A stretch of 57,367 bases of DNA from Bacillota bacterium (GCA_023511835.1 JAIMAT010000007.1:1-57367); one strand, 5' to 3'. Positions 6,982 through 15,680 are shown, numbered from the stretch's first letter. Numbers and translations are program-made. Notes: generated from the sequence alone by a model not told the origin.

Positions 6982-7724
6982 GGCGCGGTCTCGGGCGCCG
7001 GCAGCGGCGCCTCCTCGAAGAAGCGGAGCACCCCGAGAAAGATGCCCCAGGCGATCTTCCTCTGAAAGGAGGCGTCCTTCAGGCTCCGCTCCTCCGCGGG
7101 GTTGGAGAGGAAGCCGATCTCCACCGTGGCCGCGGGCATGGTCGCCCGGTTGAGCACCAGCTGGCGGATGTCGCTGGAGATCCCGCGGTCGACCATGCCC
7201 GAGGCCGCCACCAGCTCGTGCTGGATGTCGCCGGCCAGGCGCCGGTTCTGCCCGGCCGGGTCCGGCCGGTAGAAGGTCTGCGCCCCGCGGGCGGAGCGGT
7301 CCGGGTAGGCGTTGGCGTGGATGGAGAGAAAGAGGTCGGGGTCGAGCGCCTCGATGATGGTGGCCCGCTGGTAGAGGTCGGTCCGGTAGCGGCGCGGGTC
7401 CTGCGGCGCCAGGCCGCTCAGGTCGCGGTCGTCCTGGCGTGTCAGCACCACCGTGGCGCCGGCCGAGCGCAGGTCCTGCGCCAGGGCGAGCGAGACGCCC
7501 AGCACCACGTCCTTCTCCAGCGCGCCGTTGGAACCGACGCTTCCCGGATCGGCCCCGCCGTGGCCGGGGTCGATCAGGATCAGCCGCCCCGTCAGCAGGT
7601 CGGCCGTCGCCTGACGGCGCACCCACGGCGCCGCCGTGGCCACGCCCAGGGCCAGAAGCAGGCCGAGCAGCCCGACGGCCGCCAGCGGAGCGGCCGACCG
7701 GAGCGCCTTCAGATCCAGGAGCAA
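6954..7724 (-). CDS. cwlD: N-acetylmuramoyl-L-alanine amidase, CwlD-like (Amidase_3)
   Basis: A 256-residue zinc amidase that cuts the bond between muramic acid and the stem peptide. One membrane helix or uncleaved signal covers residues about 12-32. The catalytic zinc ligands are visible: H55 in IDPGHGGADPG, E70, H136 in LSIHANAY, and the general base E202 in VEIGFLSNP. In Bacillus CwlD makes muramic-lactam in spore cortex, and its gene also lies downstream of rpsI as here, which supports the name and suggests a spore-former. The start is a TTG after a G-rich stretch. The tail overlaps accC on the other strand. Confidence 0.88.
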   Translation of the reverse strand: MLLDLKALRSAAPLAAVGLLGLLLALGVATAAPWVRRQATADLLTGRLILIDPGHGGADPGSVGSNGALEKDVVLGVSLALAQDLRSAGATVVLTRQDDRDLSGLAPQDPRRYRTDLYQRATIIEALDPDLFLSIHANAYPDRSARGAQTFYRPDPAGQNRRLAGDIQHELVAASGMVDRGISSDIRQLVLNRATMPAATVEIGFLSNPAEERSLKDASFQRKIAWGIFLGVLRFFEEAPLPAPETAPQRGTAGAR

Positions 7725-7758
7725 CCGGCGCCCCCCCTCGCCTGCCGGCTCTCCCGGC

Positions 7759-8148
7759 TCAGCGGCGGGCTTCCGGTCCCGCCGTCTCGCCCCGCCGCAC
7801 CTCGGTCAGCCGGTTGGCCTCGTCCACGAAGACGAGCGTGGGCACCCAGCCCTCCGCCTCCTCGGCCGTCACCCAGGCCAGCGAGAGGACGATCACCTCG
7901 TCGCCCGGCTGGAAGTGGCGGGCCGGCGGGCCGTTGAGGACGACGCGGCCCGAGCCCTCCGCCTCCGGGACGACGTAGGTGCGCCAGAGGACGCCGTTGG
8001 CGCGGTTGGCGATCTGGACCATCTCGTAGGGCAGGATGCCGGCGGCCGCCAGGAGGCCCCCGTCGATGCCGATGCTGCCCATGTAGTCGAGGTTGGCCCC
8101 GGTCACCCGCAGCCGGTGCAGCTTGGCCCGGCAGACCACCCGGAGCAA
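7759..8148 (-). CDS. panD: Aspartate 1-decarboxylase
   Basis: A 129-residue PanD proenzyme, which makes beta-alanine for pantothenate and CoA. The self-cleavage site G24-S25 lies in YMGSIGID, where serine becomes the pyruvoyl cofactor. K9 in CRAKLHR and the YEMVQIANRANG and LNGPPARHFQPGDEVIV blocks are also typical. It sits between rpsI and cwlD, an unusual neighbour set, with no panB or panC in the window. The C-terminal 20 residues extend beyond the usual fold. Confidence 0.93.
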   Translation of the reverse strand: MLRVVCRAKLHRLRVTGANLDYMGSIGIDGGLLAAAGILPYEMVQIANRANGVLWRTYVVPEAEGSGRVVLNGPPARHFQPGDEVIVLSLAWVTAEEAEGWVPTLVFVDEANRLTEVRRGETAGPEARR

Positions 8149-8176
8149 GCGCGACCCCCTCCTCCGCCAAGCGACG

Positions 8177-8203
8177 GGGGTGGCGAGAGCCGTTGGCCAC
8201 CCC
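8177..8203 (-). other. Hairpin between rpsI and panD
   Basis: GGGGTGGC and GCCACCCC form an 8-bp stem around an 11-base loop. No T-run follows on the minus strand, so it is not a clear intrinsic terminator. It could weakly terminate the rplM-rpsI transcript or shape the panD leader. Confidence 0.4.
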
Positions 8204-8257
8204 TCGCATCAGGCTTATGCGGCAGTGCTGGGGGTCAAGACCCGGGGATGGGGAGGT

Positions 8258-8653
8258 TCAGCGCTTGGAGAACTGAGGTGCCTTGCGCGCCTTCTTCAGG
8301 CCGTACTTCCGCCGCTCCTTCATGCGCGGGTCGCGGCGCAGGAGGCCCGCCTTCTTGAGGATCGGACGCAGCTGCGGATCGAGCGCCTGGAGCGCCCTGG
8401 CCAGCGCGTGCCGGACGGCCCCCGCCTGGCCGGAGACGCCTCCCCCGCGCACATTGACCAGCACGTCATAGCGGCCCTCCAGCTGACAGAGGCGGAGCGG
8501 CTCGGTCACCTGAACCCGCCAGTGGACGGCCGGGAAGTATTCCTCGTACGGATGGCCGTTGACCACGATCCGCCCGCTGCCGGGGACGACACGCAGGCGC
8601 GCCACCGCCTCCTTGCGCCGCCCCGTCCCCCAGTACTGCACCTTGTACGGCAC
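8258..8653 (-). CDS. rpsI: 30S ribosomal protein S9
   Basis: A 131-residue S9 with [19 protein letters not shown] at the N-terminus and the basic tail ending [11 protein letters not shown], whose last arginine reaches the P-site tRNA. It starts at a GTG after GGGAGGG and follows rplM, its constant partner. Confidence 0.97.
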   Translation of the reverse strand: MPYKVQYWGTGRRKEAVARLRVVPGSGRIVVNGHPYEEYFPAVHWRVQVTEPLRLCQLEGRYDVLVNVRGGGVSGQAGAVRHALARALQALDPQLRPILKKAGLLRRDPRMKERRKYGLKKARKAPQFSKR

Positions 8654-8737
8654 TCGCCACCCTCCCTTGCTCGCGAGGCCCGTTGCCGCCGCGGCTCGCC
8701 CCGCCCGGCGGGGCCTGTGCCCCGGCCGGCGCCGGCC

Positions 8738-9178
8738 TCAGATCTCCACCGGCTCCGGCTTCTGCGCGGCGTGGGGGTGGCTGGGCCCCGCGTAGACGTG
8801 GAGCTTGCGGAGCTGGGCCCGGCCCAACCGGTTCCGCGGCATCATGCCGCGCACGGCCAGCTCGATGACCCGCTCCGGTCGCCGCTGGAGCATCGTCCCC
8901 AGCGACGTCGCCTTCAGCCCGTGCGGGTACCCGCTGTGCCGGTAGTAGATCTTCTGCTCGCGCTTCCGCCCGGAGACGTCGATCTTCTCCGCGTTGACCA
9001 CGATGACGAAGTCGCCCGTATCCACGCCTGGCGTGTACTCGGGCTTGCCCTTGCCACGCAGGAGGTTGGCGACCGCCACGGCCACCTTGCCCAGCCGCTT
9101 CCCTTCCGCGTCGATCACGAACCACCTGCGGGGAAGGCTGCGAGGCTTGGCCATGAAGGTCTTCTGCGTCGCCAGCAC
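8738..9178 (-). CDS. rplM: 50S ribosomal protein L13
   Basis: A 146-residue L13 with RRWFVIDAEGKRLGKVA, RHSGYPHGLK and GMMPRNRLGR motifs. The GTG at 9178 was chosen because GAGGAGG precedes it by six bases. It heads the rplM-rpsI pair and has its own promoter and a 130-base leader. Confidence 0.97.
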   Translation of the reverse strand: MLATQKTFMAKPRSLPRRWFVIDAEGKRLGKVAVAVANLLRGKGKPEYTPGVDTGDFVIVVNAEKIDVSGRKREQKIYYRHSGYPHGLKATSLGTMLQRRPERVIELAVRGMMPRNRLGRAQLRKLHVYAGPSHPHAAQKPEPVEI

Positions 9179-9308
9179 GGTCTCACCTCCTCGCACCCTC
9201 CACGGGCTCCTTGCAGCAAGAGACCGCCCCGCAGCCTGCGCCCGGGGCGTCCCTGATCCGGCAGCCGGCGCTCCCGCGGCCCCGCGCGGCCGCGCGGCGG
9301 CGAACAGC
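9179..9308 (-). ncRNA. 5' leader of rplM, possible L13 leader
   Basis: About 130 bases separate the predicted start site from the rplM start. It contains a GCCCC/GGGGC stem pair and a CTCTTGC/GCAAGGAG inverted repeat just before the ribosome-binding region. L13 leaders that bind L13 and limit rplM-rpsI expression are known in Bacillota. I cannot fold or align it here, so the assignment rests on position and length. Confidence 0.35.
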
Positions 9309-9314
9309 GAATGG

Positions 9315-9344
9315 AGTTTATCCTCCGCCGTGAAAGGGTGTCAA
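9315..9344 (-). promoter_or_regulatory. Promoter for rplM-rpsI
   Basis: The minus strand has TTGACA (9344-9339), an 18-base spacer and TAAACT (9320-9315), a good sigma-A-type promoter. It overlaps the last codons of truA, so rplM-rpsI can be transcribed apart from the ECF-truA genes. Confidence 0.75.
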
Positions 9345-10166
9345 GGCGCCCGACGCCTCCTCACCGGCCGCCCATGGGCACCAGGCGGCCAGCTGCAGAC
9401 GGCGGGCCCTCTCCACCTCCCGCGGCTCCGCCAGGTCGTAGCGCACCTCGGCCAGGCAGAGGCCCTCGGGCGGCGCCGTGGCGGCGCGCAGCCGACCGGT
9501 CTCCAGGGCTCGGAGCGGCTCCGCCTCGTCCAGCGCGCCGGCGCCCACGGCCGCCAGCGCGCCCACGATGCGCCGCGCCATCCGGTAGAGGAAGCCCTGC
9601 GCCGTCACCCGGACCAGCACCACCGGCCCCCGCCGCTCCACCTCCACCCGCTCCACCCGGCGCCGCGTGCTGGCCACCGGTCGCCCCGCCGCCTGGTAGG
9701 CCCGGAAGTCGTGGAGCCCGGCCAGGCCGGCCGCCACCCGGCGCATGGGCTCCAGCTCCAGCCGGCGGCCCGGCGCCCAGAGCCTTCCTCGCAGGAAGGG
9801 CGGCGGCTCGCCCTCGGTCCAGACGACGTAGACGTAGCTCTTGGCCCTGGCCCAGCGGCGCGCGTCGAACGCCTCTTCCACCGGTTCGGCCGCGTAGACG
9901 CGGGCCGCCCCGGGCAGGCGCGCGTTGACCGCCCGCACCAGCCGCTCGGGGGCGATCTCGCGCTCCAGCGCCAGGTCGACCACTTGGCCCGCTGCATGGA
10001 CGCCCGCGTCCGTCCGGCCGGCCGCCCGCACGCGGACCGCACCGCCGGCCAGCGGCGCCAGGGCCTCTTCCAGCGCGGCCCGGACCGTCGCCTCCCCGCG
10101 CCGCTGGCGCTCCCAGCCGCGGAAAGCGGAGCCGTCGTAGGCCAGCCAGAGGCGCCAGCGCGCCGT
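9318..10166 (-). CDS. truA: tRNA pseudouridine synthase A, start codon non-canonical
   Basis: TruA converts U38-U40 of tRNA anticodon arms to pseudouridine. The N-terminal motif WLAYDGSAFRGWERQ and the catalytic block AAGRTDAGVHA (D53 with the start used here) are both present, as is LYRMARRIVG. The motif begins within a few codons of the ecfT stop, in the same frame, and no ATG, GTG or TTG lies between that stop and it. The first GTG (10031) would delete the conserved YDGS segment. I placed the start at ACG (10166), six bases after GGGGGTG. CTG, read-through of the TGA, or a sequence error are alternatives. From ACG the protein is about 282 residues, slightly long. Confidence 0.85.
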   Translation of the reverse strand, partial: TARWRLWLAYDGSAFRGWERQRRGEATVRAALEEALAPLAGGAVRVRAAGRTDAGVHAAGQVVDLALEREIAPERLVRAVNARLPGAARVYAAEPVEEAFDARRWARAKSYVYVVWTEGEPPPFLRGRLWAPGRRLELEPMRRVAAGLAGLHDFRAYQAAGRPVASTRRRVERVEVERRGPVVLVRVTAQGFLYRMARRIVGALAAVGAGALDEAEPLRALETGRLRAATAPPEGLCLAEVRYDLAEPREVERARRLQLAAWCPWAAGEEASGALTPFHGGG

Positions 10167-10169
10167 CGC

Positions 10170-10973
10170 TCACACCCCCAACAGGCGGTCGAGGAGGACG
10201 AAGAGCAGGGCGGCCGTCGTCACGCCCGCGGCCACCCAGTCGGCCCGGCCGATGCGGTACTCCCGGTAGCGGGTGCGCCCCTCGCCGCCGTGGTAGCAGC
10301 GCGCCTCCATGGCCGTGGCCAGCTCGTCGGCGCGGCGGAAGGCGCCCACGAAGAGCGGCACGAGGAGGGGCACCATGGCGCGCGCCCTGCGCAGCAGGTT
10401 GCCGCTCTCGAAGTCCGCGCCGCGCGCCTGCTGCGCCTTGAGGATGTTTTGCGCCTCCTCCAGGAGGGTGGGGATGAAGCGCAGGGCGATGGTCATCATC
10501 ATGGCCAGCTCGTGGGCCGGTACCCCCACCCTGCGGAACGGCCGGAGGAGGCTCTCCAGGCCGTCCGTCAGTTCGATGGGCGAGGTGGTCAGGGTGAGAA
10601 GCGTGCTCGTCACCATGAGGAGGATAAGGCGGACCGCCATCTCCAGGCCAAGGCGGAGCCCCTCGGCCGTCACCGCCACCCGCCCCAGGCGATAGAGCGG
10701 GTGGCCGGGCGTCATCAGGGCGTTGAGCACCACGGTGAGGAGGAGGACGAAGGCCACCGGCCGCAGCCCCTGCCAGACCATACCGAGCGGCATGCGGGCC
10801 AGGAGGTAGCCCGCCAGCGGCAGCAGAAGCAGGGCCGCGTAGGCCGCCGGGCGGGCGGCGAAGAAGAGGACGACCACGTAGGCCATGGTCAGGAGCAGCT
10901 TGACACGGCTGTCCAGGCGGTGAACCGGCGAGTCGCCGGGCACGTAATGGCCGATGGTGAGCGCTTCCGGCAC
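10170..10973 (-). CDS. ecfT: Energy-coupling factor transporter transmembrane protein EcfT
   Basis: A 267-residue membrane protein with the EcfT C-terminal coupling helices: ARG motif in AQQARGADF and the second in MEARCYHGGEGRTRYR. These contact the two ATPases. SPVHRLDSRVKLLL near the N-terminus is also typical. It completes the ecfA1-ecfA2-ecfT energizer that serves several vitamin S components; the ribU-like gene in this window is a likely client. The stop codon is directly followed in frame by truA coding sequence. Confidence 0.96.
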   Translation of the reverse strand: MPEALTIGHYVPGDSPVHRLDSRVKLLLTMAYVVVLFFAARPAAYAALLLLPLAGYLLARMPLGMVWQGLRPVAFVLLLTVVLNALMTPGHPLYRLGRVAVTAEGLRLGLEMAVRLILLMVTSTLLTLTTSPIELTDGLESLLRPFRRVGVPAHELAMMMTIALRFIPTLLEEAQNILKAQQARGADFESGNLLRRARAMVPLLVPLFVGAFRRADELATAMEARCYHGGEGRTRYREYRIGRADWVAAGVTTAALLFVLLDRLLGV

Positions 10974-10975
10974 GG

Positions 10976-11830
10976 CTACCGCCCCCCCTCCCAGAGGCGC
11001 AGGATCTCGTCGCGGGCCTCCTCCACCGTGATGCGGTCGCTCCGCACGTCGTAGCCGCAGGCGCGCAGGCCCGCCAGCACCTGCGCCACCTGCGGAGGCG
11101 CCAGCCCCCAGGCGCGGAGCCGTTCCCCCTCGGCATAGACCTCGCGAGTCGGACCGGAGAGGACCAGCCGCCCGCGGTGCAGGACGAAGACCCGCTCCGC
11201 CAGCCGGGCCACGTCCTCCATGTTGTGGGTGACCAGGACCACCGTCATGCCGCGTCCGCGGTGGAACTGGCGGATCTGCTCCAGGATCTGCCGCCGCCCG
11301 CGGGGGTCGAGACCGGCGGTGGGCTCGTCCAGGACCAGCGTGCGCGGCTCCATGGCCAGGATGCTGGCGATGGCGACGCGGCGCATCTCGCCGCCGCTCA
11401 GCTCGAAGGGCGAGCGGCTCCAGAGGGCGGGCGCGACGCCCACCGCCTGCAGCGCCCGCTCCGAGCGGGTGCGTACTTCCTCGTCGGAGAGACCGAGGTT
11501 GCGCGGGCCGAAGCCGACCTCGGCCAGCACCGTCTCCTCGAAGAGCTGGTTCTCGGGGTACTGCATCACCAGGCCGACCCGCCGGCGCACCTCCAGCAGA
11601 CGCGTGCGCCGGTCGCCCAGGTCGAGGCCGTCGACGACCACGCGTCCCCGCTGGGGGCGGATCAGCCCGTTGAAGTGCTGGATCAGGGTCGACTTGCCGG
11701 AGCCGGTGGAGCCGATGATGGCGACGAACTGGCCGTCCTCGATGCGCAGCGAGACGTCCTCCAGCGCCACCACCGGGTCCGGCCCGCGCTGGCCGTAGAC
11801 GTAGCTCAGGTGCTCGACTTCAATCGGCAT
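10976..11830 (-). CDS. ecfA2: Energy-coupling factor transporter ATPase EcfA2
   Basis: A 284-residue ABC ATPase with Walker A GSTGSGKST, Q-loop in LVMQYPENQLFEETV, signature LSGGEMRRVAIA, Walker B LVLDEPTAGLD and switch VTHNMEDVA. The FEETV form of the Q-loop region marks it as the EcfA2 partner. Its ATG start lies inside the end of ecfA1 (25-base overlap), so the two subunits are probably made at equal rates. The C-terminal 60 residues match the EcfA dimerisation extension. Confidence 0.95.
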   Translation of the reverse strand: MPIEVEHLSYVYGQRGPDPVVALEDVSLRIEDGQFVAIIGSTGSGKSTLIQHFNGLIRPQRGRVVVDGLDLGDRRTRLLEVRRRVGLVMQYPENQLFEETVLAEVGFGPRNLGLSDEEVRTRSERALQAVGVAPALWSRSPFELSGGEMRRVAIASILAMEPRTLVLDEPTAGLDPRGRRQILEQIRQFHRGRGMTVVLVTHNMEDVARLAERVFVLHRGRLVLSGPTREVYAEGERLRAWGLAPPQVAQVLAGLRACGYDVRSDRITVEEARDEILRLWEGGR

Positions 11831-12660
11831 AGCGCCTCGACCAGCTCCCCCGGTGCGATCAGGTCGGCGGGAAGGGGAAGCCCGCGCCGCCGCAGCTCCA
11901 GGGCCAGCTCGCTCGCCTGGGGCACCTCCAGGCCCAGCTGGGCCACCTCCTCGACGCGCCCCAGGAGCGCGCGCGGGCTCGCGTCGGCCACCACGCGGCC
12001 TCCGTCCATGACCACGAGCCGCTCTGCCCGCGCCACCTCGTCCATGAAGTGGGTGATCATGACCACGGCGATGCCGCGCTCGCGCCGCAGGCGCTCCACC
12101 GCCTCCAGCACCTCCGCCCTGCCGGCAGGGTCGAGCATGGCGGTGGCCTCGTCCAGGACCAGGCAGCGCGGCTCCATGGCCAGGACGCCGGCGATGGCGA
12201 CCCGCTGCTTCTGCCCGCCAGAAAGCTGATAGGGCGCCCGCCGGGCGAACTGGCTCATGCCCACGGCGGCCAGGGAGGAGGCGATGCGGCTGCGGATCTC
12301 GGCAGGAGGAAGCCCCAGGTTCTCCGGGCCGAAAGCGACGTCCTCCTCCACCAGGGAGGCCACGATCTGGTTGTCGGGGTTCTGGAAGACCATCCCCACC
12401 GTACGCCGGATGGTCCAGAGCTGGCCGGGATCCCGCGTGGACCTGCCGTCGACCAGGACCTCGCCCTCGGCGGGCAGGAGGAGCGCGTTCAGGTGCTTGG
12501 CCAAGGTGGACTTGCCTGAACCGTTGGCGCCGACCACCGCCACCCACTCGCCCTCGTCGACGGTCAGGTCGACGCCGTCCAGGGCCGTCCGCCGCTGCTC
12601 GCCCTCGTCGGGGGAGGGGTAGAAGTAGCGGACGCCGCGTACCTCGATCAGGTGGGCCAT
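11806..12660 (-). CDS. ecfA1: Energy-coupling factor transporter ATPase EcfA1
   Basis: A 284-residue ABC ATPase with Walker A GANGSGKST, FQNPDNQIVASLVEEDVAFG, LSGGQKQRVAIAG, LVLDEATAMLDP and ITHFMDEVA. The PDNQ/VEEDVAFG pattern marks EcfA1, the first of the heterodimer. The start ATG is 16 bases after rplQ, so the ECF genes extend the alpha ribosomal operon, the usual Bacillota arrangement. Confidence 0.95.
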   Translation of the reverse strand: MAHLIEVRGVRYFYPSPDEGEQRRTALDGVDLTVDEGEWVAVVGANGSGKSTLAKHLNALLLPAEGEVLVDGRSTRDPGQLWTIRRTVGMVFQNPDNQIVASLVEEDVAFGPENLGLPPAEIRSRIASSLAAVGMSQFARRAPYQLSGGQKQRVAIAGVLAMEPRCLVLDEATAMLDPAGRAEVLEAVERLRRERGIAVVMITHFMDEVARAERLVVMDGGRVVADASPRALLGRVEEVAQLGLEVPQASELALELRRRGLPLPADLIAPGELVEALCRLKSST

Positions 12661-12676
12661 GCGGCCGTCTTCCGGC

Positions 12677-13015
12677 TCAGATCAGTTCGACCAGCACCAT
12701 GGGGGCGGCGTCGCCGCGGCGTGGCCCCAGGCGGGTGATGCGCGTGTAGCCTCCATTGCGCGACGCGTACCGCGGCCCGATGGTGTCGAAAAGCTTCTTG
12801 ACCACGTCCTCGCGCGTCAGGTAGGCCAGCGCCTGGCGGCGCGCGTGCAGGTCGCCGCGCTTGGCCAGCGTCACCATCTGGTCGGCGATGCGGGCCACCT
12901 CCTTGCCGCGCGCCTCGGTGGTCTCGATCTGCTCGTGCTCGAAGAGCGACGTGCTCAGTGCCCGGAGCATGGCCTGGCGGTGGCCTGTCCGTCGCCCCAG
13001 CTTGCGGTATGCCAT
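12677..13015 (-). CDS. rplQ: 50S ribosomal protein L17
   Basis: A 112-residue L17 beginning [18 protein letters not shown] and ending in [21 protein letters not shown], full length for the short bacterial form. It follows rpoA by 31 bases, ending the alpha operon proper. Confidence 0.98.
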   Translation of the reverse strand: MAYRKLGRRTGHRQAMLRALSTSLFEHEQIETTEARGKEVARIADQMVTLAKRGDLHARRQALAYLTREDVVKKLFDTIGPRYASRNGGYTRITRLGPRRGDAAPMVLVELI

Positions 13016-13046
13016 TCCCCTTCTCCCCCCGCGGCCGCGGCGGCGG

Positions 13047-13994
13047 CTACTCCTCCGACGAACGGAGCGAGAGCCCCAGGGCCGCCAGCTTCTCCTGGAC
13101 CTCCTCCAGCGACTTCCGGCCCAGGTTGCGGACTTTCATCATCTCTTCCGGCGTCTTGGCCACCAGCTCGCCGATGGTGTTGATGCCCGCCCGCTTGAGA
13201 CAGTTGTAGGAGCGGATGGAGAGCTCCAGCTCGTCGATGGAGCGCTCCAGGAGGCGGTCGCGTTCGCTGGCCTCCGTCTCGGCGCCCTCCGCGGGCCCCT
13301 CTTCCCGCCCCACGAGACCCCGGAAGAGGTCGAGGTGCTCCTGAAGGATGGAGGCGGCCTCCGCCACCGCCGTCTTCGGGTCGACCGAGCCGTTGGTCCA
13401 GACCTCAAGGATCAGCCGGTCGTAGTTGGTCACCTGGCCGACGCGCGTGTCCTCGACGCGGAAGTTGACCCTGCGGATGGGCGTGAAGATCGAGTCGACG
13501 GCGATGACGCCGATGGGCTGGTCGGGTCGCTTGTTCCGGTCGCCCGGGACATAGCCGCGCCCATGCTCCACCGTCATCTCGATCTCCAGGCGGCCGCCCT
13601 CGTCCAGGGTGGCGATGAGCTGGTCGCCGTTGACCACCTCGACGTTCTCCGGGCAGAGGATATCCGCGCCGCGCACCTCGCCGGGTCCGCGGGCGTCGAT
13701 GCGGATGGTGGCCGGGCCGTCCCCGTAGAGGCGCAGCGCGAGGCTCTTGATGTTGAGGATGATATCGGTCACGTCCTCGACCACGCCCGGAATGGTGGAG
13801 AACTCGTGCAGCACGCCGTCGATGCGTACGCTGGTGACGGCGGCGCCGGGGAGCGAGGAGAGCAGCACGCGCCGCAGCGAGTTGCCCAGGGTCGTGCCGT
13901 AGCCCCGCTCCAGCGGCTCCACGACGAACCGCCCGTAGGTGCCGTCCTCGGAGAGCTCCTCGCTCTCGATGGTCGGCTTCACGATCTCCAGCAT
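13047..13994 (-). CDS. rpoA: RNA polymerase alpha subunit
   Basis: A 315-residue alpha subunit. The N-terminal assembly domain shows [25 protein letters not shown]; the C-terminal domain (from about residue 245) has [22 protein letters not shown] and [15 protein letters not shown], the DNA- and activator-binding helices. The linker (about 225-240) is glutamate- and alanine-rich. Located between rpsD and rplQ as in most bacteria. Confidence 0.98.
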   Translation of the reverse strand: MLEIVKPTIESEELSEDGTYGRFVVEPLERGYGTTLGNSLRRVLLSSLPGAAVTSVRIDGVLHEFSTIPGVVEDVTDIILNIKSLALRLYGDGPATIRIDARGPGEVRGADILCPENVEVVNGDQLIATLDEGGRLEIEMTVEHGRGYVPGDRNKRPDQPIGVIAVDSIFTPIRRVNFRVEDTRVGQVTNYDRLILEVWTNGSVDPKTAVAEAASILQEHLDLFRGLVGREEGPAEGAETEASERDRLLERSIDELELSIRSYNCLKRAGINTIGELVAKTPEEMMKVRNLGRKSLEEVQEKLAALGLSLRSSEE

Positions 13995-14013
13995 CGGACG
14001 GCCTCCCCTGCGC

Positions 14014-14640
14014 TTACCTGGAGTAGTACTCGACGATCAGCTGCTCGCGCAGACCGGAGTCGATCTCCTCGCGCCTGGGAACGCGCAGGACCCGGCCGCG
14101 CAGGTTCTCCAGATCGGCGTCCAACCAGCCCGGCACCGTCGGGCCCACCGGTGATTCCCGCAGCGCCTGGAACTTCACCAGGTCGCGCGACTTGGGGCGC
14201 ACCTCGACCACATCGCCCTCCCGCACCTGGTAGGAAGGGATGTCCACCTTCCGGCCGTTGACCTGGAAGTGGCCGTGGCGCACGAGCTGGCGGGCCTCCG
14301 GACGCGAGCCCGCCAGGCCGAGGCGGTAGACGACGTTGTCCAGGCGCAGCTCCAGCAGCTGCAGGAGCCGCTCGCCCGTCACGCCCGGGCTCTTGGCAGC
14401 GCGTGCGAAGGTCTTGCGGAACTGACGCTCCAGCACGCCGTACGTCCAGCGGGCCTTCTGCTTCTCGCGCAGATGGATGCCGTACTCGGAGAGCTTCCTC
14501 CGCGCCAGACCGTGTTGCCCCGGAGGCACGTTCCGTCGCGCCACCGGGCACTTGTCGGTGTAGCAGCGCGTCCCCTTCAGAAAGAGCTTCTCGCCCGCCC
14601 GCCGGCAGAGCCGGCAGACGGGACCGGTGTATCTGGCCAT
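14014..14640 (-). CDS. rpsD: 30S ribosomal protein S4
   Basis: A 208-residue S4 starting [20 protein letters not shown]. Four cysteines (VCRLC and RCYTDKC) form the zinc-binding C+ version. The S4 RNA-binding domain is seen in [10 protein letters not shown] and [20 protein letters not shown]. The start at 14640 follows GGGAGAGGCG. S4 nucleates 30S assembly and in many bacteria represses its own operon; I see no leader here to support that. Confidence 0.98.
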   Translation of the reverse strand: MARYTGPVCRLCRRAGEKLFLKGTRCYTDKCPVARRNVPPGQHGLARRKLSEYGIHLREKQKARWTYGVLERQFRKTFARAAKSPGVTGERLLQLLELRLDNVVYRLGLAGSRPEARQLVRHGHFQVNGRKVDIPSYQVREGDVVEVRPKSRDLVKFQALRESPVGPTVPGWLDADLENLRGRVLRVPRREEIDSGLREQLIVEYYSR

Positions 14641-14672
14641 CTCGCCTCTCCCTTCCGCCGCCGGCGGCCCGC

Positions 14673-15077
14673 TCAGACGCGGCGCCGCTTGGGCGGCCGG
14701 CAACCGTTATGGGGCACCGGCGTCACGTCGCGGATCGCGGTCACTTCCAGCCCCGCCGTCTGCAGCGAGCGGATGGCCGCCTCGCGTCCCGAGCCGGGTC
14801 CCTTCACCCAGACCTCCACCTCGCGCATGCCGTGCTCCATGGCCTGGCGCGCGGCCGCCTCGGCCGCGGTCTGGGCGGCGAACGGCGTGCCCTTCTTGGA
14901 GCCCTTGAAGCCCCGCGTCCCCGCCGATCCCCAGGCGATGGTGTTGCCCTGCGGATCGGTGATGGTGACGATGGTGTTGTTGAAGGTCGACTGAACGTGC
15001 GCCACGCCGCGTTCGACGTGCTTCCGCTCGCGGCGGCGGACGTGGCCGGCGGCCGCTCTCTGACGCCGATTGGGCAT
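14673..15077 (-). CDS. rpsK: 30S ribosomal protein S11
   Basis: A 134-residue S11 with [31 protein letters not shown] and the C-terminal [13 protein letters not shown]. It is full length and starts at ATG 31 bases after rpsM. Confidence 0.98.
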   Translation of the reverse strand: MPNRRQRAAAGHVRRRERKHVERGVAHVQSTFNNTIVTITDPQGNTIAWGSAGTRGFKGSKKGTPFAAQTAAEAAARQAMEHGMREVEVWVKGPGSGREAAIRSLQTAGLEVTAIRDVTPVPHNGCRPPKRRRV

Positions 15078-15108
15078 CGCTACGCCTCCATCCGTTCCGG
15101 CAAGCCGG

Positions 15109-15480
15109 CTACTTCTTGCGGCGGACGCCCACCGTCCGCCGCGGCCCCTTTCTCGTCCGGGCGTTGGTCTTGGTCCTCTGGCCGCGGACGGGGAGGCCTC
15201 GGCGGTGACGGAGGCCGCGGTAGCAGCCGATGTCGATGAGGCGGCGGATGTTGCGCTGCTCCTCGGCCCGCAGGTCGCCCTCGACCTTGTACTCGCGCTC
15301 CACCACCTCGCGCAGGCGCGAGACCTCGTCCTCGGTCAGATCCCGCACGCGCGTATCCGGGTTGATGCCCGTCCGGGCCAGGATCTCCCGCGAGCGGCTC
15401 CAGCCGATGCCATAGATGTAAGGTAGGGCGGCCTCGATCCGCTTCTCCCTGGGCAGGTCGACCCCTGCGATCCTCGCCAT
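15109..15480 (-). CDS. rpsM: 30S ribosomal protein S13
   Basis: A 123-residue S13 starting [16 protein letters not shown], with [14 protein letters not shown] (helix-hairpin-helix) and the basic tail [18 protein letters not shown]. The ATG at 15480 was chosen over an upstream start because the conserved MARIAGV begins there. It follows rpmJ by 11 bases. Confidence 0.98.
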   Translation of the reverse strand: MARIAGVDLPREKRIEAALPYIYGIGWSRSREILARTGINPDTRVRDLTEDEVSRLREVVEREYKVEGDLRAEEQRNIRRLIDIGCYRGLRHRRGLPVRGQRTKTNARTRKGPRRTVGVRRKK

Positions 15481-15491
15481 GGCCACACCCC

Positions 15492-15605
15492 CTATCCCTG
15501 GCGCTGCTTGTGTTTGGGGTTTTCGCAGATCACCATCACGGTGCCGTGACGCCGGATGATCTTGCACTTGTCGCAGATCTTGCGCACGGACGGCCGCACC
15601 TTCAT
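15492..15605 (-). CDS. rpmJ: 50S ribosomal protein L36
   Basis: A 37-residue protein, [15 protein letters not shown] at the N-terminus and [10 protein letters not shown] at the end, with the zinc ligands C11, C14, C27 and H32 of the C+ form. It lies between infA and rpsM as expected. A short RBS (GAGAGG) precedes the ATG. Confidence 0.97.
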   Translation of the reverse strand: MKVRPSVRKICDKCKIIRRHGTVMVICENPKHKQRQG

Positions 15606-15658
15606 CCTCTCACCCCCGCCCGCCGCCGCACTCGTACGGTCATAAAGTCACGAGCCCG

Positions 15659-15680
15659 ATTATAGCACGGCAAGCCGTGC
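15659..15680 (-). promoter_or_regulatory. Possible promoter with adjoining palindrome between infA and rpmJ
   Basis: The minus strand carries a perfect inverted repeat GCACGGC-TT-GCCGTGC (15680-15665) directly followed by TATAAT (15664-15659). The -35 position is GC-rich (GCCCGA at 17 bases) and weak. It may be an internal promoter for rpmJ-rpsM-rpsK-rpsD-rpoA, with the palindrome as an operator or hairpin. Confidence 0.4.

Noticed and set aside
5452-7626. A 724-codon minus-strand frame opposite accC
   Set aside because: AccC on the plus strand has all family motifs; the antisense translation is low-complexity.
8219-8245. A promoter for panD (TTGACC near 8238)
   Set aside because: No -10 hexamer at 16-18 bases; the best match (CATAAG) is too close.
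10170-10172. Selenocysteine or suppressor read-through of the ecfT TGA as the sole explanation for truA
   Set aside because: No SECIS-like hairpin was recognised after the TGA and EcfT ends at its normal length; a non-AUG start or sequence error is simpler, so read-through is kept only as an alternative.
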